Under the pieces are notes generated by a model that worked only from the letters and a program-made list of their open reading frames with translations, was not told the origin of the DNA and ran no database searches. A program made the translations under genes and the position numbers. A stretch of DNA of 16,441 nucleotides from an uncultured Prevotellaceae bacterium. Lineage in GTDB: Bacteria > Bacteroidota > Bacteroidia > Bacteroidales > Bacteroidaceae. Shown here one piece after another: positions 1 through 7,429 of the stretch. Each line of letters starts with the position of its first letter. Position 1 is the stretch's first letter. The stretch covers positions 1-16,441 of the forward strand of contig CALDLA010000063.1 of assembly GCA_937898415.1 (NCBI GenBank), read 5' to 3'.

Positions 1-50
1 TGGAGGGGCTGATTGGAAAATTTAGCATCCAAAACAATTAGTTGCGGATT

Positions 51-350
51 TTAGGTTACAATGAAATCATTGGCGCAGAATACATTGTCACGATACTCAT
101 CAAACGACAGTTGATTCTCTTCATCATGATATCCACCATCGATTTCGATAATAATTTTTTCGTCAAACATTACAAGGTCTGGATAATATGCGCTCTCACC
201 CTCAAAAGCTATCGCATGGTTTTTAAAGATATGCCTTCTCATACTCATAGGCAAATACCAGTATGCCCACTTTTCCTCAATGGTACGTTTGCGCGGCTGA
301 CTCTTTGCCCTCGCCTTCTCATAATTCTTAAGTTCTCTGTATTGTGTCAT
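51..350 (-). CDS. DUF559-type endonuclease-like protein, probably 3'-truncated
   Basis: This 99-residue protein looks like the DUF559 / very-short-patch-repair-like nuclease fold. Basic N-terminal residues (about 10-25) precede a core with YPDLV (56-60) and IIIEIDGGYH (66-75), the hydrophobic strand and acidic/His signature typical of the family. The protein stops at DFIVT (95-99), where relatives usually continue with the last strand and an R-x-x-N motif, so 15 or more residues appear missing. One other frame just past the stop reads PKIRN before stopping (38-55), which hints at a frameshift but is weak. The ATG at 350 fits the promoter at 382-413. Family role: DNA-binding or nuclease-like proteins of mostly unknown function. 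Whether this copy is active is unknown. It is divergent from the XRE gene. Confidence 0.6.
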   Translation of the reverse strand: MTQYRELKNYEKARAKSQPRKRTIEEKWAYWYLPMSMRRHIFKNHAIAFEGESAYYPDLVMFDEKIIIEIDGGYHDEENQLSFDEYRDNVFCANDFIVT

Positions 351-381
351 ATTATTATAGTATTTGTTTGTATTTTCGATG

Positions 382-413
382 CAAAATTAAAGCAAAAACT
401 TTAATTATACAAA
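382..413 (-). promoter_or_regulatory. Bacteroidota-type promoter for the DUF559-like gene
   Basis: On the minus strand, TTTG (410-413) is followed after 20 bp by TAATTTTG (382-389). This matches the Bacteroidota sigma-factor consensus TTTG-N19-21-TAnnTTTG. The expected transcript start near 376 leaves a leader of about 25 nt before the ATG at 350. Confidence 0.6.
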
Positions 414-485
414 TAAATATATAATTATATACTTTAATTTAACAATATTTATTAAACCAAATGCTTTAATATTATTATTTTCGCT

Positions 486-493
486 TACCTTTG
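486..493 (+). promoter_or_regulatory. -7 promoter element for the XRE regulator gene
   Basis: TACCTTTG fits the Bacteroidota -7 consensus TAnnTTTG exactly. The -33 region upstream is AT-rich with no good TTTG at the expected distance. The predicted transcript start near 499 gives a leader of about 22 nt. It lies back to back with the minus-strand promoter in the 170-bp intergenic region, so the XRE protein could control both directions. Confidence 0.5.
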
Positions 494-520
494 CAGAAAA
501 AAGAATAAAGAAGAACAAAT

Positions 521-805
521 ATGAGGGTAAAAGAGCTACTTAAAATAAAAGGAATTACACAGAAGGAGTTTGCAGAAAAGCTTGGTATGACTCCCATAGG
601 ATTGTCGCAAATATTGTCAGGTAAACCATCTTATACAACATTGGAAAAGATAGCTTCGGCACTTGAGGTAGAGGTCTGGGAACTTTTGGTCTCTCCAGAA
701 GACGTTGTAAAAAAATACAGCAATAGCAAGGATGGAGGAAATATTCAAAAATGTCCTCACTGTGGCAAACCGATTATCGTTAAGACGGAAATTTTAAAGA
801 GCTGA
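521..805 (+). CDS. XRE-family helix-turn-helix regulator with C-terminal CxxC
   Basis: A 94-residue DNA-binding protein. Residues 1-58 form a Cro/CI-type helix-turn-helix domain: RVKELLKIKGITQKEFAEKL holds the first helices, and TPIGLSQILSG is the recognition helix region. The tail (about 70-94) contains KCPHCGKPI, one CxxC pair that resembles half a zinc ribbon; with only two cysteines, metal binding would need dimerisation or other ligands. The start ATG follows a -7 promoter box at the expected distance. The Y-family polymerase begins 53 bp downstream on the same strand with no clear promoter between, so the two may be co-transcribed and this protein may control the polymerase. That regulatory link is inference. 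Confidence 0.85.
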   Translation: MRVKELLKIKGITQKEFAEKLGMTPIGLSQILSGKPSYTTLEKIASALEVEVWELLVSPEDVVKKYSNSKDGGNIQKCPHCGKPIIVKTEILKS

Positions 806-858
806 GCGTTCTTTAATTATATCATTGTCATTTTGCTGTATTCATTGAGAACAATTAG

Positions 859-2373
859 ATGGCTGACCCCAAACGGTTATACATTGCCATTGACCTGAAG
901 TCGTTCTATGCTTCAGTAGAGTGTGTGGACAGAGGGCTTGACCCGCTGACCACCAACCTTGTGGTGGCAGATGTGAGCCGCACGGAGAAAACAATCTGTC
1001 TGGCCGTGTCGCCATCTTTGAAAGCATACGGTATCGGTGGAAGGGCACGACTCTTTGAAGTGGTGCAGCGGATGCGGAAAGTGAACTTCGAACGGCAGAG
1101 CAAAGCACCAGGTCATCGTTTGACGGGCAAATCCGCATCTGATTTAGAATTGAAGCAGCACCCAGACTGGGCTGTTGACTATATCGCCGCGCCACCTCAG
1201 ATGGCACACTATATTGAGGTTAGCTCAAAGATCTACAAAACTTATCTGAAGTATATTGCGCCAGAGGACATCCATGTCTATTCCATCGATGAGGTGATTA
1301 TGGATGTAACGGCCTATCTTAGCACATACAAACTGACTGCACATGAACTGGCAATGAAGATGATTCGCGACGTACTAAGTCAGACGGGCATCACGGCTAC
1401 GGCTGGCATTGGTACAAACATGTATCTCTGCAAGGTGGCAATGGATATTGTAGCCAAAAAGATGCCTGCCGACAAGGACGGAGTACGAATCGCCGAACTG
1501 GATGAAATGTCGTATCGCCGTGAGCTTTGGGACTATCGCCCGATAACGAAATTCTGGAGAGTAGGACGCGGTATTGCAGAGAAACTGGCACTATATGGCA
1601 TTGACACGATGGGCAAGCTGGCGCGAATGTCCGTGCAGAATGAGGAAACACTCTATAAACTTTTCGGCGTGAATGCAGAACTGCTGATAGATCATGCCTG
1701 GGGCTGGGAGCCGTGTACGATGGAGGCTGTAAAGGCATACCGGCCAGAGACGAACTCCTTCAGCAGCGGACAGGTGCTGCAGGAACCATATAACTTCAAG
1801 AAGGCTCGTGTGGTGATACAGGAGATGGCAGAGGGAATGGCACTTGATTTGGTATCGAAACGGTTGGTAACAGACCAATTGGTGCTGACCGTAGGTTATG
1901 ATGCGGAGAATCTGATACGTCCAGAGATTCACGAGAAGTATCATGGCGAGGTTACCAACAACTATTACGGCAAGGCCGTGCCGAAACACGCCCATGACAC
2001 GTTCAACTTCGAGAAGCCGACATCGTCATCAAGGAAAATCATGGATGGCGCAGCAGAACTCTTCGACAGTTGTGTGAATCCTGACTTGCTCATTCGCAGG
2101 CTGAACCTAACCACGAACCATGTGGTATCAGAGGAATCCGTTGCTGCAAAGGGAAATGCGCCCCAGCAGCTCGACCTCTTTACTGACTACGAGGCTTTGG
2201 AAAAACAGAAGCAGGAGGAAAAGACCCGACTCGACAAGGAGCGCCGGATGCAGGAAGCACAATTGAAAATCAAACAGCGTTTCGGCAAGAATGCCATCCT
2301 CAGAGGGCTGAACTTCGAGGAGGGTGCCACCGCCAAGGAACGCAATAATCAGATAGGAGGTCATAAGGCATGA
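859..2373 (+). CDS. Y-family DNA polymerase (UmuC/DinB-like translesion polymerase)
   Basis: A 504-residue translesion DNA polymerase. The N-terminal palm motif IDLKSFYASVE places a metal-binding aspartate at D12 and a probable steric-gate aromatic at Y17. The second catalytic pair is SIDE (D144, E145). A helix-hairpin-helix-like region follows (about 225-270), then the little-finger domain (about 300-415). QLDLF at 437-441 matches the bacterial beta-clamp-binding pentapeptide. A charged, probably helical segment (445-475) leads to a tail ending NNQIGGHKA. The stop overlaps the next start by four bases (ATGA), so translation is probably coupled to the YolD-like gene, a known pairing for this polymerase branch. 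Such enzymes bypass DNA damage with low fidelity. The exact subfamily name is not certain. Confidence 0.93.
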   Translation: MADPKRLYIAIDLKSFYASVECVDRGLDPLTTNLVVADVSRTEKTICLAVSPSLKAYGIGGRARLFEVVQRMRKVNFERQSKAPGHRLTGKSASDLELKQHPDWAVDYIAAPPQMAHYIEVSSKIYKTYLKYIAPEDIHVYSIDEVIMDVTAYLSTYKLTAHELAMKMIRDVLSQTGITATAGIGTNMYLCKVAMDIVAKKMPADKDGVRIAELDEMSYRRELWDYRPITKFWRVGRGIAEKLALYGIDTMGKLARMSVQNEETLYKLFGVNAELLIDHAWGWEPCTMEAVKAYRPETNSFSSGQVLQEPYNFKKARVVIQEMAEGMALDLVSKRLVTDQLVLTVGYDAENLIRPEIHEKYHGEVTNNYYGKAVPKHAHDTFNFEKPTSSSRKIMDGAAELFDSCVNPDLLIRRLNLTTNHVVSEESVAAKGNAPQQLDLFTDYEALEKQKQEEKTRLDKERRMQEAQLKIKQRFGKNAILRGLNFEEGATAKERNNQIGGHKA

Positions 2374-2564
2374 CAGATAACTACGACGATATCATCAATC
2401 TGCCGCATCACGTATCGAAGCGTCATCCTCAGATGTCAATGTGGAACCGTGCAGCCCAGTTTGCGCCTTTCGCCGCATTGACAGGCTACGAGGATGCTAT
2501 TAAAGATACGGCACATGAGAATGAAAGCAGTTACGAAACAAAGATTAATGACGATGATGAGTAG
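2370..2564 (+). CDS. YolD-like protein, shortened
   Basis: A 64-residue protein that pairs with Y-family polymerases in Bacteroidota and Firmicutes. The recognisable part is residues 5-45: YDDIINLPHHVSKRHPQMSM, then RAAQFAPFAALTGYEDA. Family members I know are around 100 residues or more and continue with a charged helix and a beta-rich second half. Here, after KDTA, the sequence becomes an acidic tail ending INDDDE that does not resemble the family, and no other frame continues it. The start overlaps the polymerase stop by four bases, and its 3' end overlaps the start of the TSUP gene. The biochemical role of YolD-like proteins is unclear. I infer a C-terminal loss here, possibly by a deletion that joined it to the exporter gene. 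Confidence 0.8.
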   Translation: MTDNYDDIINLPHHVSKRHPQMSMWNRAAQFAPFAALTGYEDAIKDTAHENESSYETKINDDDE

Positions 2565-3285
2565 CATAGTCCTCTTCATATTTCTACTGAGCATCGGCGC
2601 GAGTTTCATCCAACGCACCACGGGTTTCGGCTTCGGCATTTTCATCATGACGATACTGCCGTTCCTTATGCCCAGCTATGGCGAGGCTACAACACTCTCA
2701 GGACTGCTGGCCATCACAACTTCTGCAGCTATCGTATGGCGGTTAAGGAGCTGCGTTACCTGGCAACGACTATGCCCGATTTTGTTGACATTTATCATCG
2801 TCTCGACCATTGCTATCTTCGCCCTGACACGTATCGAAGACCATCTTCTACGACGTATTCTTGGTGTGGCACTCATCCTGATTAGCATCTACTTCATGCT
2901 GTTTAGCCAGCGCATAAAACTGCCGACGACAAAGAAAGTACAGGTTGGCGCAGGAACGTTGAGCGGACTGATGGGTGGTTTCTTCGGTATGCAAGGCCCG
3001 CCTGCCGTGCTTTACTTCATCCAGAGTGAGCCGACGAAGGAGCACTATATGGCGATGGCGCAGACCTATTTTCTGATTGGCAATGTGATGATGACAGGTG
3101 TGAGAGCCTACAACGGCTTTTTTACAACCACCGTAGCTGTTGATTATTTTTATGGTCTCGGCGGTGTCATTATCGGCACATTATTGGGTGCCTACGTCTT
3201 CAAACATATCCCCAATCGCATCTTCCGCTACATCGTCTATGCCTATATCTGCATCAGCGGATTCATCATTTTGATAACAAATTAA
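2554..3285 (+). CDS. TSUP (TauE/SafE) family membrane transporter
   Basis: About 243 residues of an integral inner-membrane protein of the TSUP/TauE/SafE family, which moves sulfite, thiosulfate, sulfoacetate and similar anions. It has hydrophobic segments at the N-terminus (SSIVLFIFLLSIGASFIQ), a conserved glycine-rich stretch GFGFGIFIMTILPFLMPSYG, and a second repeat starting GTLSGLMGGFFGMQGPPAVL, the usual two-fold TSUP pattern. An upstream ATG at 2494 would add a basic, non-family N-terminus and is rejected. ATGs at 2548, 2554 and 2557 are all plausible, and I chose 2554 on family length. The start lies inside the end of the YolD-like ORF, suggesting translational coupling. The exported rhodanese 12 bp downstream supports a sulfur-related role. 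Confidence 0.85.
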   Translation: MMSSIVLFIFLLSIGASFIQRTTGFGFGIFIMTILPFLMPSYGEATTLSGLLAITTSAAIVWRLRSCVTWQRLCPILLTFIIVSTIAIFALTRIEDHLLRRILGVALILISIYFMLFSQRIKLPTTKKVQVGAGTLSGLMGGFFGMQGPPAVLYFIQSEPTKEHYMAMAQTYFLIGNVMMTGVRAYNGFFTTTVAVDYFYGLGGVIIGTLLGAYVFKHIPNRIFRYIVYAYICISGFIILITN

Positions 3286-3297
3286 AGAAACGAAGAT

Positions 3298-4020
3298 ATG
3301 AAGAATATTTTGACTTGCTTATTCGCTTCGCTTGGGCTTACTACTGCCTGTGCCCAACAGAACTTTGAGAACATGGAAGTGAAGGAGTTTGCCGAACTGA
3401 TAACAGACTCCAACGTGGTAATCCTCGACGTGCGTAAGGCCGACGAGTTTGCCGAAGGACATATCAAAGGAGCTGTTCTTATTGACCAGTTCCAAAGCGA
3501 CTTCATCGAACAAGCCAAGGCAAAGCTGCCGAAAGACAAGACTATCGCCATTTATTGCCGCAGTGGTCGCCGCTCTGCCAATGCTGCTGGTAAACTGGCA
3601 GATGTTGGCTATAAGTGCGTAAACCTCAAAGGTGGCATTATCGCGTGGAAAGAGGCGAATATGCCAGTGATTACATCGGAACAAGATATGAATGGCTTGA
3701 TAATAAGAATCGCAGAAATCGAAGTCCATCCCCAGTATCTGAAGGAATATCTGGAGGCCGCAAGGAGTGTCGGAGCGGAATCAGTGAAGAAAGAGCCTGG
3801 CGTTATCTGTATCTTTCCCAATCAAATGACGGAAGATGAGAATAAGATTCGCATTGTTGAGATTTACAGGAACAAGGAAGCCTACGAGCATCACCTGAAA
3901 ACTGAGCATTTCCAGACTTACAAGCAGGGAACGCTCCACATGGTGAAGTCACTTAATCTGGTTGATCTCAGCCCACTTGATAAAGAAGCGATGCCTTTGA
4001 TATTCACTAAAATCCAGTAA
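3298..4020 (+). CDS. Exported rhodanese-ABM domain fusion protein
   Basis: A 240-residue two-domain protein. The N-terminus (1-19) is a signal peptide with a weak lipobox (LTTAC), so it is either a lipoprotein or cleaved by signal peptidase I. Residues about 25-125 are a rhodanese domain: LDVRKADEFAEGHIKGA and active-site loop CRSGRRS with catalytic Cys87. Residues about 133-230 look like an antibiotic-biosynthesis-monooxygenase (YgiN-like) ferredoxin-fold domain: a first strand IIRIAEIEV, EPGVICI, then a late HL..EHFQ segment. Rhodaneses carry or transfer sulfane sulfur; ABM domains bind small aromatics or haem-like ligands. The gene is 12 bp after the TSUP transporter, so the pair plausibly handles thiosulfate/sulfite or persulfide at the cell envelope. 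The fusion's substrate is unknown. Confidence 0.85.
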   Translation: MKNILTCLFASLGLTTACAQQNFENMEVKEFAELITDSNVVILDVRKADEFAEGHIKGAVLIDQFQSDFIEQAKAKLPKDKTIAIYCRSGRRSANAAGKLADVGYKCVNLKGGIIAWKEANMPVITSEQDMNGLIIRIAEIEVHPQYLKEYLEAARSVGAESVKKEPGVICIFPNQMTEDENKIRIVEIYRNKEAYEHHLKTEHFQTYKQGTLHMVKSLNLVDLSPLDKEAMPLIFTKIQ

Positions 4021-4025
4021 TGACT

Positions 4026-4172
4026 ATGGCTTACATGAATAAATACCAGTCAGATGACTATCGGCGTGAAGAGCTGATACGCATTATTGAGCACTCTGTA
4101 GAGAAGTTGACATTAGCCGAGTTAGAGGCTTTATATTACGATATGACAACAAAGTCCTATATTAACGACTGA
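4026..4172 (+). CDS. Small hypothetical protein, 48 residues
   Basis: A short ORF starting 5 bp after the rhodanese stop; an internal ATG at 4035 is also possible. It encodes a charged, probably helical peptide with RREELIRIIEHSVEKLTLAE followed by LEALYYDMTTKSYIND, which looks like a compact helical mini-protein and not random translation. Its last 11 bases overlap the 3' end of the convergent GNAT gene. I do not recognise the family for certain, although small proteins ending in a similar LEALYYDM-type segment seem familiar from Bacteroidales. There is no evident ribosome-binding site; coupling to the upstream gene is likely. Confidence 0.5.
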   Translation: MAYMNKYQSDDYRREELIRIIEHSVEKLTLAELEALYYDMTTKSYIND

Positions 4173-4662
4173 CCATCTTTTGATAAGCCAACCTTTCGTT
4201 ACCTGACAGCAGATAAATGATGCCGCAATAGGTGAAGCCGTGCTTCAGGATGTTGTGCTGCATAATCTTGTTGTCGCGGTGAGTATCTATGCGGATGTTC
4301 GTATCATGTGAGAAGCAGAAATCCATGATGCTGCTGAATATGCCGTGAGCATCAGAATAACTGGCAATGCGATGTACTACATGATAAGGTTGAACTTCAT
4401 CTATCCATTCGCCATCATAGATTTTGGCATATGTTGGTTCTGGTGATGGTAGAAAAGCAAAGTAACCAACGACCTTGCCACCATCCTCAATGACTAAACC
4501 GCCATTTCGTTCCATATCTGCAGTAACAACAGCCTCCGACGGGTAGCCTTCTCCCCACTGGTGCATATTACCAGACTGCCGCATAATTCCTTTTGCAGCA
4601 TCCATGACTTGCATGATCTCAGCCATGTCCGTCGGCCTTGCTTCTCTGATAATCCTGCTCAT
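4162..4662 (-). CDS. GNAT-family N-acetyltransferase
   Basis: A 166-residue acetyl-CoA-dependent acetyltransferase-like protein. It begins with the usual strand and helix (IIREARPTDMAEIMQVMDAA). LVIEDGGKVVGYFAFLPS (75-92) is the central beta hairpin, and HVVHRIASY (94-102 region) occupies the place of the beta-4 strand before the acetyl-CoA loop. NIRIDTHRDNKIMQHNILKH and GFTYCGIIYL match GNAT motif B. The usual Q/R-x-x-G-x-G/A loop is degenerate (SYSDAHGIFSS), as in many family members of unknown substrate. It is the last gene of the ten-gene minus-strand cluster, and its ATG overlaps the stop of the cupin-MsrA gene by four bases. Its substrate cannot be read from the sequence. Confidence 0.87.
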   Translation of the reverse strand: MSRIIREARPTDMAEIMQVMDAAKGIMRQSGNMHQWGEGYPSEAVVTADMERNGGLVIEDGGKVVGYFAFLPSPEPTYAKIYDGEWIDEVQPYHVVHRIASYSDAHGIFSSIMDFCFSHDTNIRIDTHRDNKIMQHNILKHGFTYCGIIYLLSGNERLAYQKMVSR

Positions 4663-5567
4663 TTCTTTTTCCTGGCTTTCCTTGCAAACTCAAATAGCGA
4701 CAGAGGCAGGTGGCAATAACCATCGGGATTCTTGTCGAGGTAGTCCTGATGATACTCCTCGGCTGTGTAGAAGTTCTGCAGAGGCAGTTTCTCCACGGCC
4801 AGGGGCTGCTCATAGTTCTTCTGCTCTTCAGCATACACCTTCTCGATGATTGGCAAATCCGCTGGATCAGTATAATAGACACCAGTACGATAGCGCGTTC
4901 CCTCGTCGTGTCCCTGTTTGTTGAGACTCGTCGGGTCGATGGCCTTGAAGAACATCTGCAACAGGAATTCAAGGCTGACCACATCGGGATAGAACCGCAC
5001 AAAGACGGTCTCTGCAAAGCCTGTCTGGTCGGTATATACCTCCTTATACGTCGGATTCTCCGTGTGTCCGTTGGCGAATCCCACTTCAGTGATGGCCACG
5101 CCCTCAATCTGCTTGAAGTAATGCTCCGTTCCCCAAAAACATCCACCTGCAAAGTAAATATCCTTTGTAGGCTTTGTTTCAAGAATCCCGTCCACCTCGT
5201 GCTCTACGAAGGGGCCCGCCTTGCACTCCAATAGAACGCTCGGCTCCAAACACTCCAGCCCATGCCAGACGTTCTTAGGAATGTCCACACCATAGCGGCC
5301 ATTTTCCAGGCTGATGACGCAGGACTCCTGTATCTCACCCTCGTCATTATAGGTTGTCACTCGGACCTTTCCTTTCAGTATCACAAAGGTCTCGTCCTTG
5401 TCGGGATGGTGATGCACAGGGATAAAAGTGCCAGGCTCCAAAGCATTGAGGAATCGGTGGCACTTGTCCTGCAAACTCTGATGGAAGTTGTAATTCATCC
5501 TCAGCCTTGCTGACTTCTTGGCTTCCTCAGCCAATCCGTTCATTAAGTTATCGTCTATTATCTTCAT
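4659..5567 (-). CDS. msrA: WbuC-type cupin fused to peptide-methionine (S)-S-oxide reductase MsrA
   Basis: A 302-residue fusion. Residues 1-130 resemble the WbuC cupin family: MKIIDDNLMNGLAEEAKKSA at the start, NALEPGTF, metal-ligand candidates H52-H54 and E59, and WH at 101-102. Residues 135-302 are MsrA: GGCFWGTEHYF with catalytic Cys143, GFANGHTENPTYKEV, DPTSLNKQGHDEGTRYRTGV, and a late Cys285 in GYCHLP that could be the resolving cysteine. MsrA repairs oxidised methionine with thioredoxin. There is no signal peptide, so the protein is cytoplasmic. The reading frame is continuous through the junction (about 130-135), so this is a true fusion. It starts 13 bp after the dual-nuclease stop and overlaps the GNAT start by four bases. 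The purpose of the cupin domain is unknown. Confidence 0.92.
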   Translation of the reverse strand: MKIIDDNLMNGLAEEAKKSARLRMNYNFHQSLQDKCHRFLNALEPGTFIPVHHHPDKDETFVILKGKVRVTTYNDEGEIQESCVISLENGRYGVDIPKNVWHGLECLEPSVLLECKAGPFVEHEVDGILETKPTKDIYFAGGCFWGTEHYFKQIEGVAITEVGFANGHTENPTYKEVYTDQTGFAETVFVRFYPDVVSLEFLLQMFFKAIDPTSLNKQGHDEGTRYRTGVYYTDPADLPIIEKVYAEEQKNYEQPLAVEKLPLQNFYTAEEYHQDYLDKNPDGYCHLPLSLFEFARKARKKK

Positions 5568-5580
5568 AATCTCACTGTTA

Positions 5581-7410
5581 TCAATGATGTTTGTTGATAT
5601 ATCTCGTATCTAAATAATCAAGCCATGAGATGTTTCTTGCGCTTTGATAATGATCTCTCAGGATGTTGAAGAAACATTCGTATGTAATGCCATGAAAAGT
5701 GCTCTTGCCTTTATCTGTCAACAACTCTTCGTATGCTGCGATAGTTCCCATGTGATTACCAGAAGAATGAAAATGGAGATTGCTTGCAGGATATAACGTA
5801 AGAGAGTCAAAATAATCAGCCTTATCTTGCTGAAGCATTGCCAAGCCAAGGATGTGGTTTCTCCACAACTGAATGAAGTCAGGATTGTTGAACTGCATGG
5901 GGTCGTTGTTGATGAAGCATCCACTATTACGAGTCGTAACCGAATAAGCAGACTGGGGATCCTGCATCATCGCAAACTCCTTATTCCCCACACTATAACC
6001 TTCTTCGGTATATTTCACCTCTATCCCTATCACGCCTTTTTCACCCTTTGATGTTTCGTATTCTACATAAACATCGAAAGCAGTCCTGTCGTTTATCGTA
6101 TTGGGAGCATATTCAATCAGCCATTTGCGAATCGTCTTGATGTCTCTATGAGGGAGAATTTCAGAGAAACAGCGTGAAGCAGTCACCAAGTCGGTCATCA
6201 TTGGAACGAAGATGTTGTAAGGCACATGCTCGCTTCGCAACATGTTGGCCATCAAGCCGAAGTCTTTGGGTATTCTACCTCTATGCTCTAAGAATTCCTT
6301 TCTTATCTCTTCGTGGTATTCAGGAACAAAGTTCATCAGCCGTGCAGCATCAGCAGGTGTAAGGATAGCAATATCGGTTTCTGTTGTACGCCGATGCTCA
6401 AACTCTTCAGCGGTCTCGTTTGCACCTTGACGGGTTGAGTGGTTGCGTCCCATCTGCAATTTCAGGACATTTTCCCTGAGCCAAGCCTGATGTTGGCGGC
6501 AAACTCTTTTGTAGTCGCTGTCACCTCCATAATGTGCCTTAGCTGGTTGAGCACCCTTCGAGGAGCTAATATACTCAATCTTGATGTCTCGTCCTGCTTC
6601 ACACAGATTGCTGATAATCCTATTAAAACTCAACTTGTCGTAATCGGAAGAGTTGGCAAGAATGAACATGATCTTGGGGCGTTCCGAAAAATAGTATTCA
6701 ATAGGTGTCCCTTCAAACAGCTGCAACTGAGTTTTCTGCTTGATGATACTCGTAACGTCTCCAAGAAGAATTTGCCTGACATATTCATTGTTGATGATGG
6801 CCTGTGACATTCTCACATGATCCTCAATTCCTGATTTGCCTTCAACAGCTCCCAATCCACATTTCACCTCTGCCAGATAGATTTCATGCCTGCCTTCTTC
6901 ATTAGGCTTGTTGCTGACAACGAGTAAATCGACTTTTGTTTTATCCTTCAACCTATATTCCACAGGAATAGCCGCTTGGTCAGGTGCCCATTCCATATCG
7001 ATAGCAAGATAATCTCCGTCAAAAGAGCTGTGTTCCGCTTTATATTGCTGCTGAACGATAAATTCATCATGCGATTTGTAGGTTTTACACAGCGCCTTGG
7101 CATCTTCAAAATACTGCCTGACCTTGCGTATATCTTGCAAGTCAGAAGGTTCGTTAAGCTGAACGGTCAATGTCAAGCCATCTTTTCTGTTTGTATAATA
7201 GCGAGGGTTGAGCATGGTGATATTGTCTGAGGCATTCTTCCTGTGTGATATTCTAAGAATCAGGTTCTTCTGACAATATATCATCACCTCATCCTTCACT
7301 CTGATTTCAAATGCCAACTCTTTGTCGGACTTCACATACTGAAGGAAGTCATAGTAAACACCCCCTATGAGATATTTAGACAAACTTGCAGATGATAAAC
7401 TTCTTGGCAT
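5581..7410 (-). CDS. Protein with two PD-(D/E)XK-like nuclease cores; C-terminal half PGN_0703-like
   Basis: A 609-residue cytoplasmic protein. The C-terminal half resembles the PGN_0703-like putative restriction endonuclease family: NMLRSEHVPYNIFVPM (389-404), then RTAFDVYVEY and GVIGIEVKYTE. This gives a PD-(D/E)XK-like core with D446, E464 and K466, and the protein ends with WLDYLDTRYI (596-605). The N-terminal half holds a second apparent core: KVDLLVV (159-165) then YLAEVKCG (178-185), giving D161, E181 and K183. The segment between (about 300-440) looks mainly helical. Both cores keep their acidic and lysine residues, so neither is obviously dead. The ATG at 7410 follows a purine-rich stretch and lies 19 bp after the C_GCAxxG gene stop. 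No methyltransferase or antitoxin partner is adjacent. A role in defence or DNA processing is inference. Confidence 0.75.
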   Translation of the reverse strand: MPRSLSSASLSKYLIGGVYYDFLQYVKSDKELAFEIRVKDEVMIYCQKNLILRISHRKNASDNITMLNPRYYTNRKDGLTLTVQLNEPSDLQDIRKVRQYFEDAKALCKTYKSHDEFIVQQQYKAEHSSFDGDYLAIDMEWAPDQAAIPVEYRLKDKTKVDLLVVSNKPNEEGRHEIYLAEVKCGLGAVEGKSGIEDHVRMSQAIINNEYVRQILLGDVTSIIKQKTQLQLFEGTPIEYYFSERPKIMFILANSSDYDKLSFNRIISNLCEAGRDIKIEYISSSKGAQPAKAHYGGDSDYKRVCRQHQAWLRENVLKLQMGRNHSTRQGANETAEEFEHRRTTETDIAILTPADAARLMNFVPEYHEEIRKEFLEHRGRIPKDFGLMANMLRSEHVPYNIFVPMMTDLVTASRCFSEILPHRDIKTIRKWLIEYAPNTINDRTAFDVYVEYETSKGEKGVIGIEVKYTEEGYSVGNKEFAMMQDPQSAYSVTTRNSGCFINNDPMQFNNPDFIQLWRNHILGLAMLQQDKADYFDSLTLYPASNLHFHSSGNHMGTIAAYEELLTDKGKSTFHGITYECFFNILRDHYQSARNISWLDYLDTRYINKHH

Positions 7411-7429
7411 TACTATTTCTCTTCTATGC

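Noticed and set aside
42..404. A 120-residue plus-strand ORF across the DUF559-like gene
   Set aside because: It is antisense to a recognisable nuclease-like protein and its translation has no family features.
2494..2553. An upstream start for the TSUP gene
   Set aside because: It would add a basic, Met-rich stretch unlike the family's N-terminus and lies inside the YolD-like gene.
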